From Ignavibacteriota bacterium (GTDB lineage Bacteria > Bacteroidota > Ignavibacteria > Ignavibacteriales > Ignavibacteriaceae), in contig CP053447.1 in NCBI GenBank assembly GCA_013285425.1, positions 564,001 through 628,000 on the forward strand: a stretch of DNA of 64,000 nucleotides, in the 5' to 3' direction. Positions 1-9,410 of the stretch are shown here, piece after piece; within the stretch, counting starts at the first letter, position 1; each line of letters starts with the position of its first letter. The notes below the pieces were generated by a model. The model was not told where the DNA came from and ran no database searches. It worked only from the letters and a program-made list of their open reading frames with translations. The position numbers were made by a program, and so were the translations under genes.

Positions 1-1002
1 GTCAGGCAAAAATCTTTTAGTCTAAATAAACCGGAGTTATCAATAGTAATAGCAGCAAAGAATGAAGAAGAAAATATTAATTCACTTTTTGAATCATTTG
101 AAAAAATAAATTACCCTGTTGAAAAATATGAAGTAATAATTGTTGATGATAACTCAACTGATAAAACTTACGAGCTGATTAAAGAAAATATCAGATCAAA
201 AACAAATTATAAACTGTTTAAAGCGGATAAAAAGAAGTTTGAAGGTAAAAAAGGTGCATTGCAATCGGGTATTGAAAACTCAAAATATAATTTAATCGTT
301 ATAACAGATGCTGACTGCAGACCTGATACCGATTGGCTGACTGAAATTGCTGGTAAACTTGATGCAGGATTTGATTTTGTTTTTGGTGCTGCACCGATAA
401 TAAGCGGAAATTTATTTATTCAGAAACTAGCTGCATTTGAAAACTTTAGAAATACTTATTTAAGCATATCAGCGGTTGGATTGAACATACCTTATTCAGC
501 TTCGGCAAGAAGTTTTGCATTCAGAAAAAATTCTTTTAATCGAATCGGCGGTTATTCTAATACTACCGAAACAATTTCCGGTGATGATGATTTGCTTTTG
601 CGTGAAGCAATTAAAAATAAACTATTAATCGGTACAGTAATCGAACCGGAAGCATTTGTTTATTCTGATCCTCCTGATTCTTTGAAAAGTTATCTGAAGC
701 AGAAAAAAAGACACTTAAAAACTTCCTTTTATTATCTGCCTAAACAAAAAATATTTTTGGGTTTGTGGCATACTGTAAATTTAAGCGTACTGTTTTCAGC
801 AGCTCTTATTCCTTTTTCATTGAGTTTTATTTTTCCGTTTGCAGTAAAACTTATTTATGATTTTTATGTTGTGATCAAACATCAGCAGGAGTTAGGTCAT
901 CGTTTTGGTTTCTGGCAGATCATTCCTCTGCAAATTACATTTGAAATATTTCTGATAATAAACTTTATCAACTCACTTTTGGGTAAACCTGAGTGGAAAT
1001 AA
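1..1002 (+). CDS. Family 2 glycosyltransferase, 5' end outside window
   Basis: The reading frame is open from base 1, so the true start lies upstream; a TTG at 259 is internal. The visible part (333 codons) begins with the GT-A entry strand (ELSIVIAAKNEEENI), then VDDNSTD at about residues 50-56 and the metal-binding TDADC at about 102-106. This is the usual nucleotide-sugar and DxD layout of family GT2. A QKKRH segment resembling the QxxRW acceptor motif follows, then about three C-terminal hydrophobic helices that would anchor it in the inner membrane. It overlaps the next gene by 10 bases, so the two are co-transcribed and probably modify the same lipid or polysaccharide. The sugar donor and acceptor cannot be read from sequence. 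Confidence 0.85.
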   Translation, partial: VRQKSFSLNKPELSIVIAAKNEEENINSLFESFEKINYPVEKYEVIIVDDNSTDKTYELIKENIRSKTNYKLFKADKKKFEGKKGALQSGIENSKYNLIVITDADCRPDTDWLTEIAGKLDAGFDFVFGAAPIISGNLFIQKLAAFENFRNTYLSISAVGLNIPYSASARSFAFRKNSFNRIGGYSNTTETISGDDDLLLREAIKNKLLIGTVIEPEAFVYSDPPDSLKSYLKQKKRHLKTSFYYLPKQKIFLGLWHTVNLSVLFSAALIPFSLSFIFPFAVKLIYDFYVVIKHQQELGHRFGFWQIIPLQITFEIFLIINFINSLLGKPEWK

Positions 1003-1823
1003 ATAGCAATACTCCCATTTGGCTTGACCGCTCACATCCTAACTTTTTAAGATGGGAAAAATCGCGTAAACTATCGATTGAACGGGGAAGATTTGTCCGG
1101 TCAATTATTGAACAAAATAATAAGATAGAAAATTTCACAATTATTGATCTTGGATCAGGAGAAGGAGGTACAACAAAAGTCTTTGCAAGGGATAATTTTG
1201 TACTGAGCATTGATTTAAGCCTGATCAGATTACAACGACAAAATAGTTCTGATATCAAATTCTCCAGGATTAATGGGGATGTAGCCAATCTACCTGTTAA
1301 AGATAGGTTTGCAGATTTAATAATTGTTCAGGATGTAATTGAGCATTTAACTGATAGAAATTCTTTTTATAAAGAAATTATTAGAGTACTAAAGCCGGAC
1401 GGAATTGTTTATTTAAGTACTCCAAATAAACTTTCATTTATTAATCTTATTTCCGATCCGCATTTTGGATTACCGTTTATTTCAATACTAAAACGCCGGA
1501 CAATAAAAAAATATTTTTTAAAGTATTTTCGGAAAAATGATTATTACAGAAATGATATCGCACAACTGCTATCACTTAAAGAATTGATTACACTATTTGC
1601 TAAAGATTTTTGTTTTGAACTGAATACTAAATTAGCGGTTGAAGAATTGTTTAATGGCAGCAAAGGAATTGTATGGAGTGATATTCATTTAAAACTTATC
1701 TCTTTTTGCAGGGTTACGGGTATTGACCGGATAATAAAAAAAATCGCAAATAATAAATCGGGAATTTTAAACAAATTTATTACCCCAACTTTTTATTTTA
1801 TCTTCAGGAAGAAGAGTAACTGA
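993..1823 (+). CDS. Class I SAM-dependent methyltransferase
   Basis: This 276-residue protein starts at GTG 993, inside the 3' end of the glycosyltransferase gene. Motif I is IIDLGSGEGG at about residues 50-59, an acidic residue follows (LSIDLS), and the post-I strand reads IIVQDVIEHL. This is the Methyltransf_11 pattern seen in small-molecule and glycan methyltransferases. STPNKLSF follows strand 5, as in UbiE/glycan-type enzymes. The overlap with the glycosyltransferase suggests that it methylates a product of the same glycan or lipid pathway; this is inferred from context only. The start rests on the overlap because no strong Shine-Dalgarno sequence is visible. Confidence 0.8.
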   Translation: MEINSNTPIWLDRSHPNFLRWEKSRKLSIERGRFVRSIIEQNNKIENFTIIDLGSGEGGTTKVFARDNFVLSIDLSLIRLQRQNSSDIKFSRINGDVANLPVKDRFADLIIVQDVIEHLTDRNSFYKEIIRVLKPDGIVYLSTPNKLSFINLISDPHFGLPFISILKRRTIKKYFLKYFRKNDYYRNDIAQLLSLKELITLFAKDFCFELNTKLAVEELFNGSKGIVWSDIHLKLISFCRVTGIDRIIKKIANNKSGILNKFITPTFYFIFRKKSN

Positions 1824-1825
1824 TT

Positions 1826-1947
1826 TAAGTTTTTAGCTCATCGATAAAAAATCTCAATGCAAATTATAATTCTTTCCAGTACTCAATTCTAATTATTTCC
1901 GGATTTTTAATTACACTTTTAATTTCGTCTGAAACTCTAAAATACAT
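1826..1947 (-). pseudogene. Possible decayed small ORF downstream of the T9SS protein
   Basis: On the minus strand an ATG at 1947, a few bases after the stop of the large T9SS protein gene, opens a 27-codon ORF ending at 1864. Its composition looks coding (MYFRVSDEIKSVIKNPEII...). In the same frame, 11 more plausible codons (FALRFFIDELKT) follow before the next stop at 1826. This could be a small gene broken by a nonsense codon, or chance. No family is recognised. Confidence 0.2.
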
Positions 1948-1952
1948 TGTCA

Positions 1953-4391
1953 CTATTTTAAAAGTATCATCTTTTTTGTTTCTGTAAAATTTTGACCGGA
2001 ATTTGATTCAGTGTCTGAAGCTTGCAGACGGTAATAGTATATCCCAGAGCTAAGATTATTACTGGTGAATTTTACACTATAATGACCGGCAGTTTTATAC
2101 TCATTAACAAGCGTCGCAATTTCAGTTCCTAAAACATCATAAACTTTTAATGTAACAAATTGCTTGTTGGCTATTGCATACTGGATATTGGTTACTGGAT
2201 TAAACGGATTAGGAAAATTCTGATTTAATTTAAAATTCCTCGGTACTTCTTCCTCATACTCAACATCAGTTGCTATAAAATGCGCACGAAAATCATCAAA
2301 ATATATTACTCCGTTATCTTTTTTTCCATCGTTTGTTTCAGCCAGATATGTTCTAACCCATTTTATCGGGAAATCAAGAACTGCAGAAGGATTTACCCAA
2401 CTGGGAACAGCATTACTCAAATTTATCTCAATATATTTCCAGGTATCTATCCAGTCAATTCCCGGGTCACTGTTTGTAAAGTCAATCAGGAATGTTTCGT
2501 TATCTTTGTCTTTAAACTCTCCTCTCAGCCAATGTTTTTTCCCATCGCCATAAACCTGTAAACTAAGTTTTTCAGGTGTACCGGATATTTGAATTTCTTT
2601 ATTCAGATATAATGCGCTTGTACCACCGGTGGTTAAACTGTAAGTTAATTTTCCTGAACCGGGTGCTGAGATAAATATTGTACTATCAAATAAAAAACTG
2701 CATTGAGAGAGATTAACTCTTGTACCGGTTAAAGTATAACCGGAAAGATCGGAAAAATCATCAAGCATTACAGTGGTTGAAGTGCCAACAAGTAGTTCAG
2801 CAGTTCCGTTAATACTATCAATTGATGCAATTATCTGTCCTGAGCCTGTATAATTTGCCGTAAAATATCCGCTGGAATTAATTGTTCCCAAATTATTAGT
2901 TACCGACCATTGAAAATCATTCTGTTGGAGAGAAATAATATTATTATAATTATCATAAGCTGTTGCTGTCATTTGCTGTGATTGACCGGGCTGTAAGATT
3001 ACCGGGTCTGGTGTTAATATTATTTGAGAAATTTTTGTAAGATGAACAATAACTGAATCTCTGATATTACCAACTTCAGCATAAATGAAACCTGATACTG
3101 TATCAAATGAAGCTGTAAATTTACCACTTTGATTTATGCTGCCGATTGAAGGATCACAACTCCATACTAAAGAGCCGGCTGGTATTGTAACAGGATTAAA
3201 ATACTCATCAAAACCTTTAGCAGTCAGAGTAATGCTCTTTCCTCCATTGATGAAAATTTCACGTGGATTTATTCTGATAGAAGCAAGATTACTTGTTGGT
3301 GCAGTGCTGACTAATAGAAGACTATTTGAAACTGACCGCTCACCACCAGGATCCGAAGGACTGTTAACAAGATTTCCTCTTACAACCATTGTTGATGATC
3401 CGCCTCCGTCAAGATTTAATCCATTTTGTACACCCCAGGTTTTCATGTAATCGCCAAGTTCTTTATAAGTCATACCAATGCTTAGTAAAGGCTGTCTGCC
3501 ATCAACAACAAACATAAAAAATACCGTTGTGTCTTGATTAAATCCCACAGAAGTTCGGGGATGTCGGTCTCCATTATCAGGATTAACAACACCGTTTTGA
3601 ACCAGCCAGGTATTGCCGCCGATTAACTGTTCAAGACCAGGTAACGAGGGAAGTAAGCTTAAGACGATTTTTATTGTATCACCGGCTGAGAGATTATTTA
3701 CTATAAATGCGCTTGCACTGCCATGACCAGAAATTACCGCTTTATTATTTCCTATAGCGGCGTTTCCCACACCAGAAATAACTGTTTCAACCAAACATCT
3801 TATTGTATCATTAACCAGCCAATTATCTATAGGAATAATTCTGGCTTCAGTACCGTATTGATTAGTTGAAGTTGCAGCTCCCATAAATGAATTATAAAAA
3901 ATAAGTTCATTATTATTTCTTGTTTTATTAACCCCTGAAATATTTCTAACGCTGTCAGCTGTAATTATTGAACCCGAAAAATTATTTAATCCGATAACTG
4001 GTTTTTTGTTATAATCAAAGCCAACATTAAGCCAATTATTGTTTGATTTGAGTAGTTCTCCATCGGCAATCTGTGATCCGATTTGCTCTCCTGTACTTGT
4101 ATTATAAAAATCACCATTAATTGCAGCAACTACTTTGTGTTCTTCATAATTATTTCTTGAAGCCATTGAAGTTGTTTTTTCAAAAGCTTGTAACTTATCG
4201 CCTGCTTTTACAGATTGAAATTTAAGCCAGGGATTCTGAAGATCAATTTTAATAATGTTAATATTCCAGGGACCGGAATCAATAATCTGATGATAATGAG
4301 TTACGCCAGGTCCAATTTGAATACTATCCAAGGAACCTGCTAAACTTATTGAGGAGATTAAAATTGCAAAAAGAGAAATTGTAGTCTTCAT
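1953..4391 (-). CDS. Secreted phosphodiester-glycosidase (NAGPA-like) protein with Ig-like domains and T9SS sorting domain
   Basis: The start is placed at ATG 4391 (812 aa) because GGAG sits 5 bases upstream and the encoded N-terminus is a clean signal peptide (MKTTISLFAILISSISLAG). The frame stays open 10 codons further up to an ATG at 4421. Residues about 50-365 match the phosphodiester glycosidase (PF09992, NAGPA) family, with the signature LNLDGGGSSTMV near 322-333 and PRTSVGFNQD before it. Two bacterial Ig-like domains follow (INPREIFINGGKSITLTAKG; LTPDPVILQPGQSQQMTATA), then a jelly-roll-like region. The last 80 or so residues are a type A T9SS sorting domain (LNQNFPNPFNPVTNIQY ... KKMILLK). 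The protein should be exported by Sec and then T9SS to the surface or medium. Removal of a sugar from a phosphodiester is the family reaction; the substrate is unknown. Confidence 0.85.
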   Translation of the reverse strand: MKTTISLFAILISSISLAGSLDSIQIGPGVTHYHQIIDSGPWNINIIKIDLQNPWLKFQSVKAGDKLQAFEKTTSMASRNNYEEHKVVAAINGDFYNTSTGEQIGSQIADGELLKSNNNWLNVGFDYNKKPVIGLNNFSGSIITADSVRNISGVNKTRNNNELIFYNSFMGAATSTNQYGTEARIIPIDNWLVNDTIRCLVETVISGVGNAAIGNNKAVISGHGSASAFIVNNLSAGDTIKIVLSLLPSLPGLEQLIGGNTWLVQNGVVNPDNGDRHPRTSVGFNQDTTVFFMFVVDGRQPLLSIGMTYKELGDYMKTWGVQNGLNLDGGGSSTMVVRGNLVNSPSDPGGERSVSNSLLLVSTAPTSNLASIRINPREIFINGGKSITLTAKGFDEYFNPVTIPAGSLVWSCDPSIGSINQSGKFTASFDTVSGFIYAEVGNIRDSVIVHLTKISQIILTPDPVILQPGQSQQMTATAYDNYNNIISLQQNDFQWSVTNNLGTINSSGYFTANYTGSGQIIASIDSINGTAELLVGTSTTVMLDDFSDLSGYTLTGTRVNLSQCSFLFDSTIFISAPGSGKLTYSLTTGGTSALYLNKEIQISGTPEKLSLQVYGDGKKHWLRGEFKDKDNETFLIDFTNSDPGIDWIDTWKYIEINLSNAVPSWVNPSAVLDFPIKWVRTYLAETNDGKKDNGVIYFDDFRAHFIATDVEYEEEVPRNFKLNQNFPNPFNPVTNIQYAIANKQFVTLKVYDVLGTEIATLVNEYKTAGHYSVKFTSNNLSSGIYYYRLQASDTESNSGQNFTETKKMILLK

Positions 4392-4552
4392 AATTACTCC
4401 AAAATAATTTCCTGATAACAATTTTATTAAGCTATGCTGTAAAGTTAACTATAATATTATATATCAATCTTGAATAACACTAAAAAACTTCTAGAAAAGT
4501 TCAGGATATCATATTTAACAACAAATCCAACTGTGCTTAATTTTTCTTCCAT

Positions 4553-4581
4553 AAAAAAACCCTGATACTTTCGTACCAGGG
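4553..4581 (-). terminator. Intrinsic terminator (minus strand) upstream of the T9SS protein gene
   Basis: Read on the minus strand, CCCTGGTAC-GAAA-GTATCAGGG forms a 9-pair stem (one G-U pair) with a GAAA tetraloop, followed directly by seven T. It lies 160 bases upstream of the start at 4391 and points toward that gene. It is therefore either the end of a short RNA or an attenuator in the leader of the gene. Confidence 0.75.
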
Positions 4582-4622
4582 CTTTGCCTTAGTTTCAGGC
4601 CTGGGGGTAAGCCTTTCCTAAG
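4553..4622 (-). ncRNA. Structured leader RNA / candidate attenuator or riboswitch
   Basis: Upstream (in minus-strand terms) of the terminator, CTTAG (4622-4618) can pair with CTAAG (4592-4588), enclosing AGGC (4614-4611) paired with GCCT (4600-4597). Alternatively, GGCTT (4613-4609) can pair with AAGCC (4584-4580). The second pairing takes the base of the terminator stem, so it would be mutually exclusive with termination. This is the arrangement expected of an attenuator or riboswitch. The short pieces AAAGGC-N2-ACC and GCAAAGCC recall the class I c-di-GMP aptamer, but the rest of that fold is not evident. A free-standing sRNA is also possible. Confidence 0.4.
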
Positions 4623-5537
4623 TACACTGCAAAATTAACAAAATAACAAAGAAAAATAAACAAGCACTTAGTTGATTACATTTGCAACTGTCAGTACTGC
4701 TCAAATAATTTTTTGATTCAAAAATAATTTTGGAAAAAAATATTCCGGACTTATTAAAGTTAGAAATCTGCTATACTCTAGGATCAAGGTTACTTTGTCA
4801 GTTTTTGTGATAAAAAAAATAATCAGATAAAATTTTATTATAAATTTAAGTTAGGTAAATAATCCAAGCACACACTCTTTAAGACAATCCTGTCGCTTTT
4901 TGTTTGAAGCAAACTTTGAAGCTAATTAATTTAGAAATTAGTAATGATGTTATCCCGTTGTCATTTTGCAGAGCATTCTGAACAACTTTTCTTAAGTCGC
5001 AGCGGGACTAAAAATTTGATTATGGATTAAATTCTTAGGGTCTAAGTTGGGTCGGCTATCAATATTCTTTGATTCTGAATATAATCCATTAACTTATCCA
5101 GTGATAGAATTAAGCACATTTTGTTCAAAGGAAAGATTGTTCAGAATTCTATAAATACTTTTGAGTTCCTACCAATTTTGACGCTGTATTATTACAAAAC
5201 AATTTCATTCAAATTAGTTTTGATTTTTGAATAAAAAACATATTTTTGAGCAAGCATAGAATTTTTGTTGGATAAAAGTAATTATGACCTTAATGTTTAT
5301 TAATTATTCCAATTCTTTAGATTTATTTTTTAGTTACACTAATTAAGCAGAGTAAAAAGCTTTTAGACATTTTATTATCTGTTTTAGTAAAGTTTAGTTT
5401 TAATTAAGTATTGTAGTTCATATAGCTGTAATTAAATACAGAAATTTGAATTATTTCAATCAGGCTTGGAAATCAAAATGTGACTGACCAGGCGAAGCTG
5501 TGTTAAAACATTAAATAAATATTGGAATTATTGCCTT
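4623..5537. other. Intergenic region without a recognised gene
   Basis: About 900 bases between the minus-strand T9SS gene leader and the first T6SS gene. It is very AT-rich and has stops in all frames. The only structured piece seen is near 4952-5010, where TCCCGTTG and CAGCGGGA can pair (one G-U) around a segment containing CATTTTGCAGAGCATTCTGAAC, which resembles a worn intergenic repeat. The promoters for the two divergent units should lie here, but none can be assigned confidently. Confidence 0.5.
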
Positions 5538-6746
5538 ATGAAATTAGTAATCACACTCCGAAAAACTTCTGATAATTCATTTAATCGCAAATTTGAGTTT
5601 ACTCAATTTCCTGTAAAACTAGGAAGAGAAGCTGATAATGATATTGTGTTAGAAGATCAGCGAAAGGTTGTTTCAAGAAATCACGCAAAAATCATTGATG
5701 CCGACGGTTTAACCCAAATAGTTGATCTTGGTTCTGCTAATTTTACTTATTTGAACGGAAATAAATTATTTCCGAATGATGAAAATGCATTAAAAACCGG
5801 CGATCTAATTAAAATAGGCGATTATGAACTTGATGTGGTGCTTGAACAGATTATGGTTGAAAGCGCACCACAGTGGGATGATCAAAAGACAATGATCTTT
5901 TCTAATCCGTTTGTAGATGAGGTGCAGAAAATATCTGATTCTATTCTGAAATTATCAGAAAAATATTTTTATGATGAATCTCCGTTAAAAGGCGAGATGT
6001 TAAGAATGTCGATAATGCAGGGGTTAGACGGACTTTTATCAAATGATGTTAATAAAGTATTATCAGAATATTTTGCATCTAAATTTTTAGATCAAAATCT
6101 TAGCAGTCCCGGTAAAACAGAACCCTCTCCCAAAATATTATCTGAAGAAAAACCTCAGATAAAATCGAACACTCAAACTTCACATCCCACACAATCAGCA
6201 AAACCACAGATTGATTATTCGTTTAGTTCATATTTCTCAGAATCTGTTGATATTCTGCTTGATACTGTAACAAAACTTATTCAAGGTTATTTACAGTTCA
6301 GACAGGAATTTTTTGGTGTTACCATTTATCAAACAATTCCAACCGGATCACTGAAGGATATTAAGGAATATTTATTTAATCCTGATCTTTCAGCAGAAGA
6401 ACAAAAAAAACGAATCAGTCTTATAAAAGAAGAAACTCAAAAATTACTAACTCATCAGATTGGAATACTGGAAGGTTACAGAACATCTGCTACAGAAGGC
6501 AGTCAATCATTACTCCAATCTCTTGATCCGGAAATAATAGAAAGAGAGACCTTAAGCAAACAAACATCTGCGATGGATAATCTGATACCAAATGCAAAAA
6601 AGGTAAAAATACTTGAAGCGATAAAAGCCAACTATAAAAAATATATTTCGGATCCGTATCATTTGGAGAAGAAATATTTCAGACCGCCATTTATTAAGGG
6701 ATACCAGAAAAGAATATCTGCCAAGAACGAAGTAAACGAATATTAA
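5538..6746 (+). CDS. FHA-domain protein of the T6SS (Fha/TagH-like)
   Basis: A 402-residue protein starting at ATG 5538. Residues about 5-105 are a forkhead-associated domain with the expected GR..DNDIV, SRNHAKI and N-G-x-x-L motifs (VKLGREADNDIVLED; VSRNHAKI; YLNGNKL). This domain binds phosphothreonine. A low-complexity linker (about 190-225) separates it from a C-terminal helical region (PTGSLKDIKEYLF... EEQKKR) of the type seen in T6SS-associated FHA proteins (TagH). It is the first gene of the T6SS run, 43 bases before tssJ. In Thr-phosphorylation-controlled systems, such proteins are phosphorylated by PpkA and trigger assembly; a kinase and phosphatase are encoded at 37362-41637. Confidence 0.8.
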   Translation: MKLVITLRKTSDNSFNRKFEFTQFPVKLGREADNDIVLEDQRKVVSRNHAKIIDADGLTQIVDLGSANFTYLNGNKLFPNDENALKTGDLIKIGDYELDVVLEQIMVESAPQWDDQKTMIFSNPFVDEVQKISDSILKLSEKYFYDESPLKGEMLRMSIMQGLDGLLSNDVNKVLSEYFASKFLDQNLSSPGKTEPSPKILSEEKPQIKSNTQTSHPTQSAKPQIDYSFSSYFSESVDILLDTVTKLIQGYLQFRQEFFGVTIYQTIPTGSLKDIKEYLFNPDLSAEEQKKRISLIKEETQKLLTHQIGILEGYRTSATEGSQSLLQSLDPEIIERETLSKQTSAMDNLIPNAKKVKILEAIKANYKKYISDPYHLEKKYFRPPFIKGYQKRISAKNEVNEY

Positions 6747-6789
6747 AATTCACAAATCATTTAAACTTAAAAAAATATTATTGATAGAT

Positions 6790-7236
6790 ATGAAAAAAAT
6801 AATCTTAATACTTTTACCGGTCTTTACTCTGCTTTTATTTTCTAAATGCGGCAGCGGAAAAGAATATATTCAGGTAAGTTTTAAAAGTTATGATAACTCA
6901 AACGGCGGTAATGCTGTTGTTGTTACAATTTATCAGTTAGCAAATGCTGATAAATTTCGTCTTTCAAGTTTTGAATCACTCACTAAAAATGCAGTTGCAG
7001 CTTTAGGGTCGGATCTTATTCCAAATTCTGTTTATGAAAAAACCATGGTACCGGGCGAAAGTTTTAATCTTGATGAACTTGAAATAAAGAAGGAAGCAGC
7101 ATTTCTTGGAGTTATGGCTGATTTTCACTCACCTTCTGCTGACGGATGGCAGAGCGTTGTTGATTTAAAAGATGGAGTAGATAAGCTAATAGTTAAAGTT
7201 CAGGATAATTCAATCTCTGTTCAGGTTGATAATTAG
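6790..7236 (+). CDS. tssJ: T6SS outer-membrane lipoprotein TssJ
   Basis: The start is set at ATG 6790 rather than the in-frame TTG at 6781, because it gives a signal peptide (MKKIILILLPVFTLLLFSKC) ending at Cys20. The lipobox is unusual in having Lys before the cysteine. The mature part has the TssJ beta-sandwich pattern: VVVTIYQLANADKF, then PGESFNLDEL, then AAFLGVMADF. This matches the YQL, pGe and ig-v-A-yr signatures of the family. TssJ anchors the periplasmic domain of TssM to the outer membrane. The position between FHA and tssK fits. Confidence 0.8.
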   Translation: MKKIILILLPVFTLLLFSKCGSGKEYIQVSFKSYDNSNGGNAVVVTIYQLANADKFRLSSFESLTKNAVAALGSDLIPNSVYEKTMVPGESFNLDELEIKKEAAFLGVMADFHSPSADGWQSVVDLKDGVDKLIVKVQDNSISVQVDN

Positions 7237-7288
7237 TTTATTTAATTAATTAAAGATTTTTCTAAGCATTAAAAGCGATTACAATTTT

Positions 7289-8629
7289 ATGAAAATGCAA
7301 AAAACAGTTTGGTATGAGGGGATGAAACTGGATCCTCATCATTTCCAGCAAACAGACAGATATAATCAATATTACATCAACTCCAGATTATCAATGATCA
7401 ATTCCAGCAGCTGGGGATTAAAAAATTTAAGTATTGATAATGCTTCACTTTCAGGCGGTAACTTTAGTCTTATAAACTGCAGCGGTGTAATGCCGGACGG
7501 GATGATATTTAATATTCCTGAAAATGATTCTCCGCCTAAAAGCAGAAATTTTGAAAGTATTTTCTCTGCAACTGCTGAAAGACTTAGTGTATATCTTGCT
7601 TTACCTGTAGAACATTCCTCAGGTAAAAATTGTCAGCTTGATGATTCGCAATTCAATGATCCTTACAGATTTGTAATGCAGAATACTGATGTAATGGATT
7701 ATAATACAGGAACAAATCTTAGAAACATTGGAATAGCCAAGCCTAATTTCCAATTTAAATTTGAAGATGAATCTTTAGAAGATTTTGTTTCGATAAAACT
7801 TGGCGAAATATCAAGAAGTTCCGATGGAAAATATCAGATGGAGGTGCAATATATTCCACCATGTCTTGAAATCTCAGCTTCAGAAGTAATACTGCAGCAC
7901 GTTAGAAATATATTGAGCACACTCGTTTCTAAAAGCAAAGAGTTAAAAGCACAGACAAATATTCAAAAACCTGAATTATCATTAACCCAGGTCGAAGTTC
8001 TTTTAATGCTTCAATCAATTAATTCCTTTATTCCATTGTTAAATTATTATCATAATTCAAAACATATTCATCCCGAAGTTCTTTATTCTTTTTTACTAAC
8101 AGTAGCCGGGCAGTTATCAACTTTCTCAAATTCAGAATTAAGAGTTGATTCATTACCAATTTACGATCATAAACATCTTACAGAAATATTTGAACATGTT
8201 GTAAATGAAATACAAACTATGCTGAATGTTCAAAAGACAGTTGAAAGAAAGGACCTTGTTATACAATTAAGAAGACAAGCTGAAACTTTGTTTGTCGGAC
8301 AGCTTTCACCGAATTATATTCAGGCGCAATTCTTCATTTCTGTAACAGGTGATATTCCTGAAAAGAAAATTATTACTGAGTTGCCGAAGAACATCAAGGT
8401 ATCAGCTTATGAAGAAATCTTTGCAGTTCATCAGGCAGGCATACAAGGAGTTACAGTAGAATATGTTGCACGACCGCCGGCAGGAGTCTCCGTAAATGAA
8501 AAGGCACATTATTTTAAAATAAATAAAGAAGGCAGATTCTGGGAAAAGATAGTACAGAAAAACAATATAGCTTTTTTCATTGCCGCTGAGTTTAAATCAT
8601 TACAGATGGAGTTAGTTTTATTGTTTTAG
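7289..8629 (+). CDS. tssK: T6SS baseplate protein TssK
   Basis: The protein has 446 residues and begins with the family's hallmark (VWYEGMKLDPHHFQQTDRY at about residues 6-24), equivalent to the W-x-E-G-x-x-L-x-P-x-H-F-Q of TssK. ATG 7289 is used; ATG 7295 is two codons inside and cannot be excluded. The length is normal for the family. TssK is a trimeric adaptor joining the TssEFG baseplate wedges to the TssL/TssM cytoplasmic domains, so it acts on the cytoplasmic face of the inner membrane. It is followed 44 bases later by tssL, as in many T6SS-i operons. Confidence 0.92.
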   Translation: MKMQKTVWYEGMKLDPHHFQQTDRYNQYYINSRLSMINSSSWGLKNLSIDNASLSGGNFSLINCSGVMPDGMIFNIPENDSPPKSRNFESIFSATAERLSVYLALPVEHSSGKNCQLDDSQFNDPYRFVMQNTDVMDYNTGTNLRNIGIAKPNFQFKFEDESLEDFVSIKLGEISRSSDGKYQMEVQYIPPCLEISASEVILQHVRNILSTLVSKSKELKAQTNIQKPELSLTQVEVLLMLQSINSFIPLLNYYHNSKHIHPEVLYSFLLTVAGQLSTFSNSELRVDSLPIYDHKHLTEIFEHVVNEIQTMLNVQKTVERKDLVIQLRRQAETLFVGQLSPNYIQAQFFISVTGDIPEKKIITELPKNIKVSAYEEIFAVHQAGIQGVTVEYVARPPAGVSVNEKAHYFKINKEGRFWEKIVQKNNIAFFIAAEFKSLQMELVLLF

Positions 8630-8673
8630 TTTATTGATCAATCTGATTAAAAATATTTTTATAGGGTTTTTAA

Positions 8674-9366
8674 ATGGCACAAGATAATCCGATAGAGAAA
8701 AAGAAAAATCTTTCTGATTTAGCTTCTGAATGTTTGATACTTATTTTACAATTAAGAGCTACATCAAATTACGGCGCTGCTAATACACTTAAATCGCATG
8801 TGCTGGAAATGTTTGAAAGATTTGAAAGTAATGCGAGAAAAATCGGTGTTGATAATGAAAGGATAAAACATGCAAAATTTGCTCTCGTTGCATTGCTTGA
8901 TGAAACGATCATCAGCTCCGAATGGTCTGAAAAGAACGAGTGGCTAACCGAACCTTTACAAATAAAATTATTCGATACTTTTAATGCAGGTGAAGAATTC
9001 TTTACCTATATGAGCGAACTGCGGCAGAGAAGCAGTGCAAATAAGGATGTTCTTGAGATTTATTATCTTTGCTTAAGTCTTGGATTCAAAGGTAAATATC
9101 AATTACAATCTCCTGAAAATTTAAGAAGAGTGATTGATGATCTTAATCTGGAATTACATCCCGAAGCATATCGTTCATTAGATGCACTTTCACCAAACGG
9201 AAAACCAAAACAAAGTATTGTACAGACTGTTAATACAGGTTTGCCTTTATGGATTTATCCGGTTGGCGCCGCAGCATTGCTGTTGGTCTTATATGTCATT
9301 TTATCATTTTCGGTTTCCGGAAAATCAGATGATGTTCTGGATATTCTCAATTCATTAAAATCATAA
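8674..9366 (+). CDS. tssL: T6SS membrane-complex protein TssL (DotU/IcmH family)
   Basis: A 230-residue protein with an all-helical cytoplasmic DotU domain (residues about 10-175; FALVALLDETIISSEW matches the ALvALLDE motif). One C-terminal membrane helix follows at about 190-213 (LWIYPVGAAALLLVLYVIL). No OmpA-like peptidoglycan-binding extension follows the helix, so this is the short TssL form. Peptidoglycan attachment would have to come from another protein. ATG 8674 has AGGG about 8 bases upstream. It pairs with TssM, encoded next. Confidence 0.9.
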   Translation: MAQDNPIEKKKNLSDLASECLILILQLRATSNYGAANTLKSHVLEMFERFESNARKIGVDNERIKHAKFALVALLDETIISSEWSEKNEWLTEPLQIKLFDTFNAGEEFFTYMSELRQRSSANKDVLEIYYLCLSLGFKGKYQLQSPENLRRVIDDLNLELHPEAYRSLDALSPNGKPKQSIVQTVNTGLPLWIYPVGAAALLLVLYVILSFSVSGKSDDVLDILNSLKS

Positions 9367-9410
9367 TGCGGTATTTTCTATAAATCTTTTAAAATTATTC
9401 TTTTATTACT

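Noticed and set aside
968-1288. Minus-strand 106-codon ORF
   Set aside because: It lies antisense to the methyltransferase gene with its motif I; no recognisable domain and no ribosome site.
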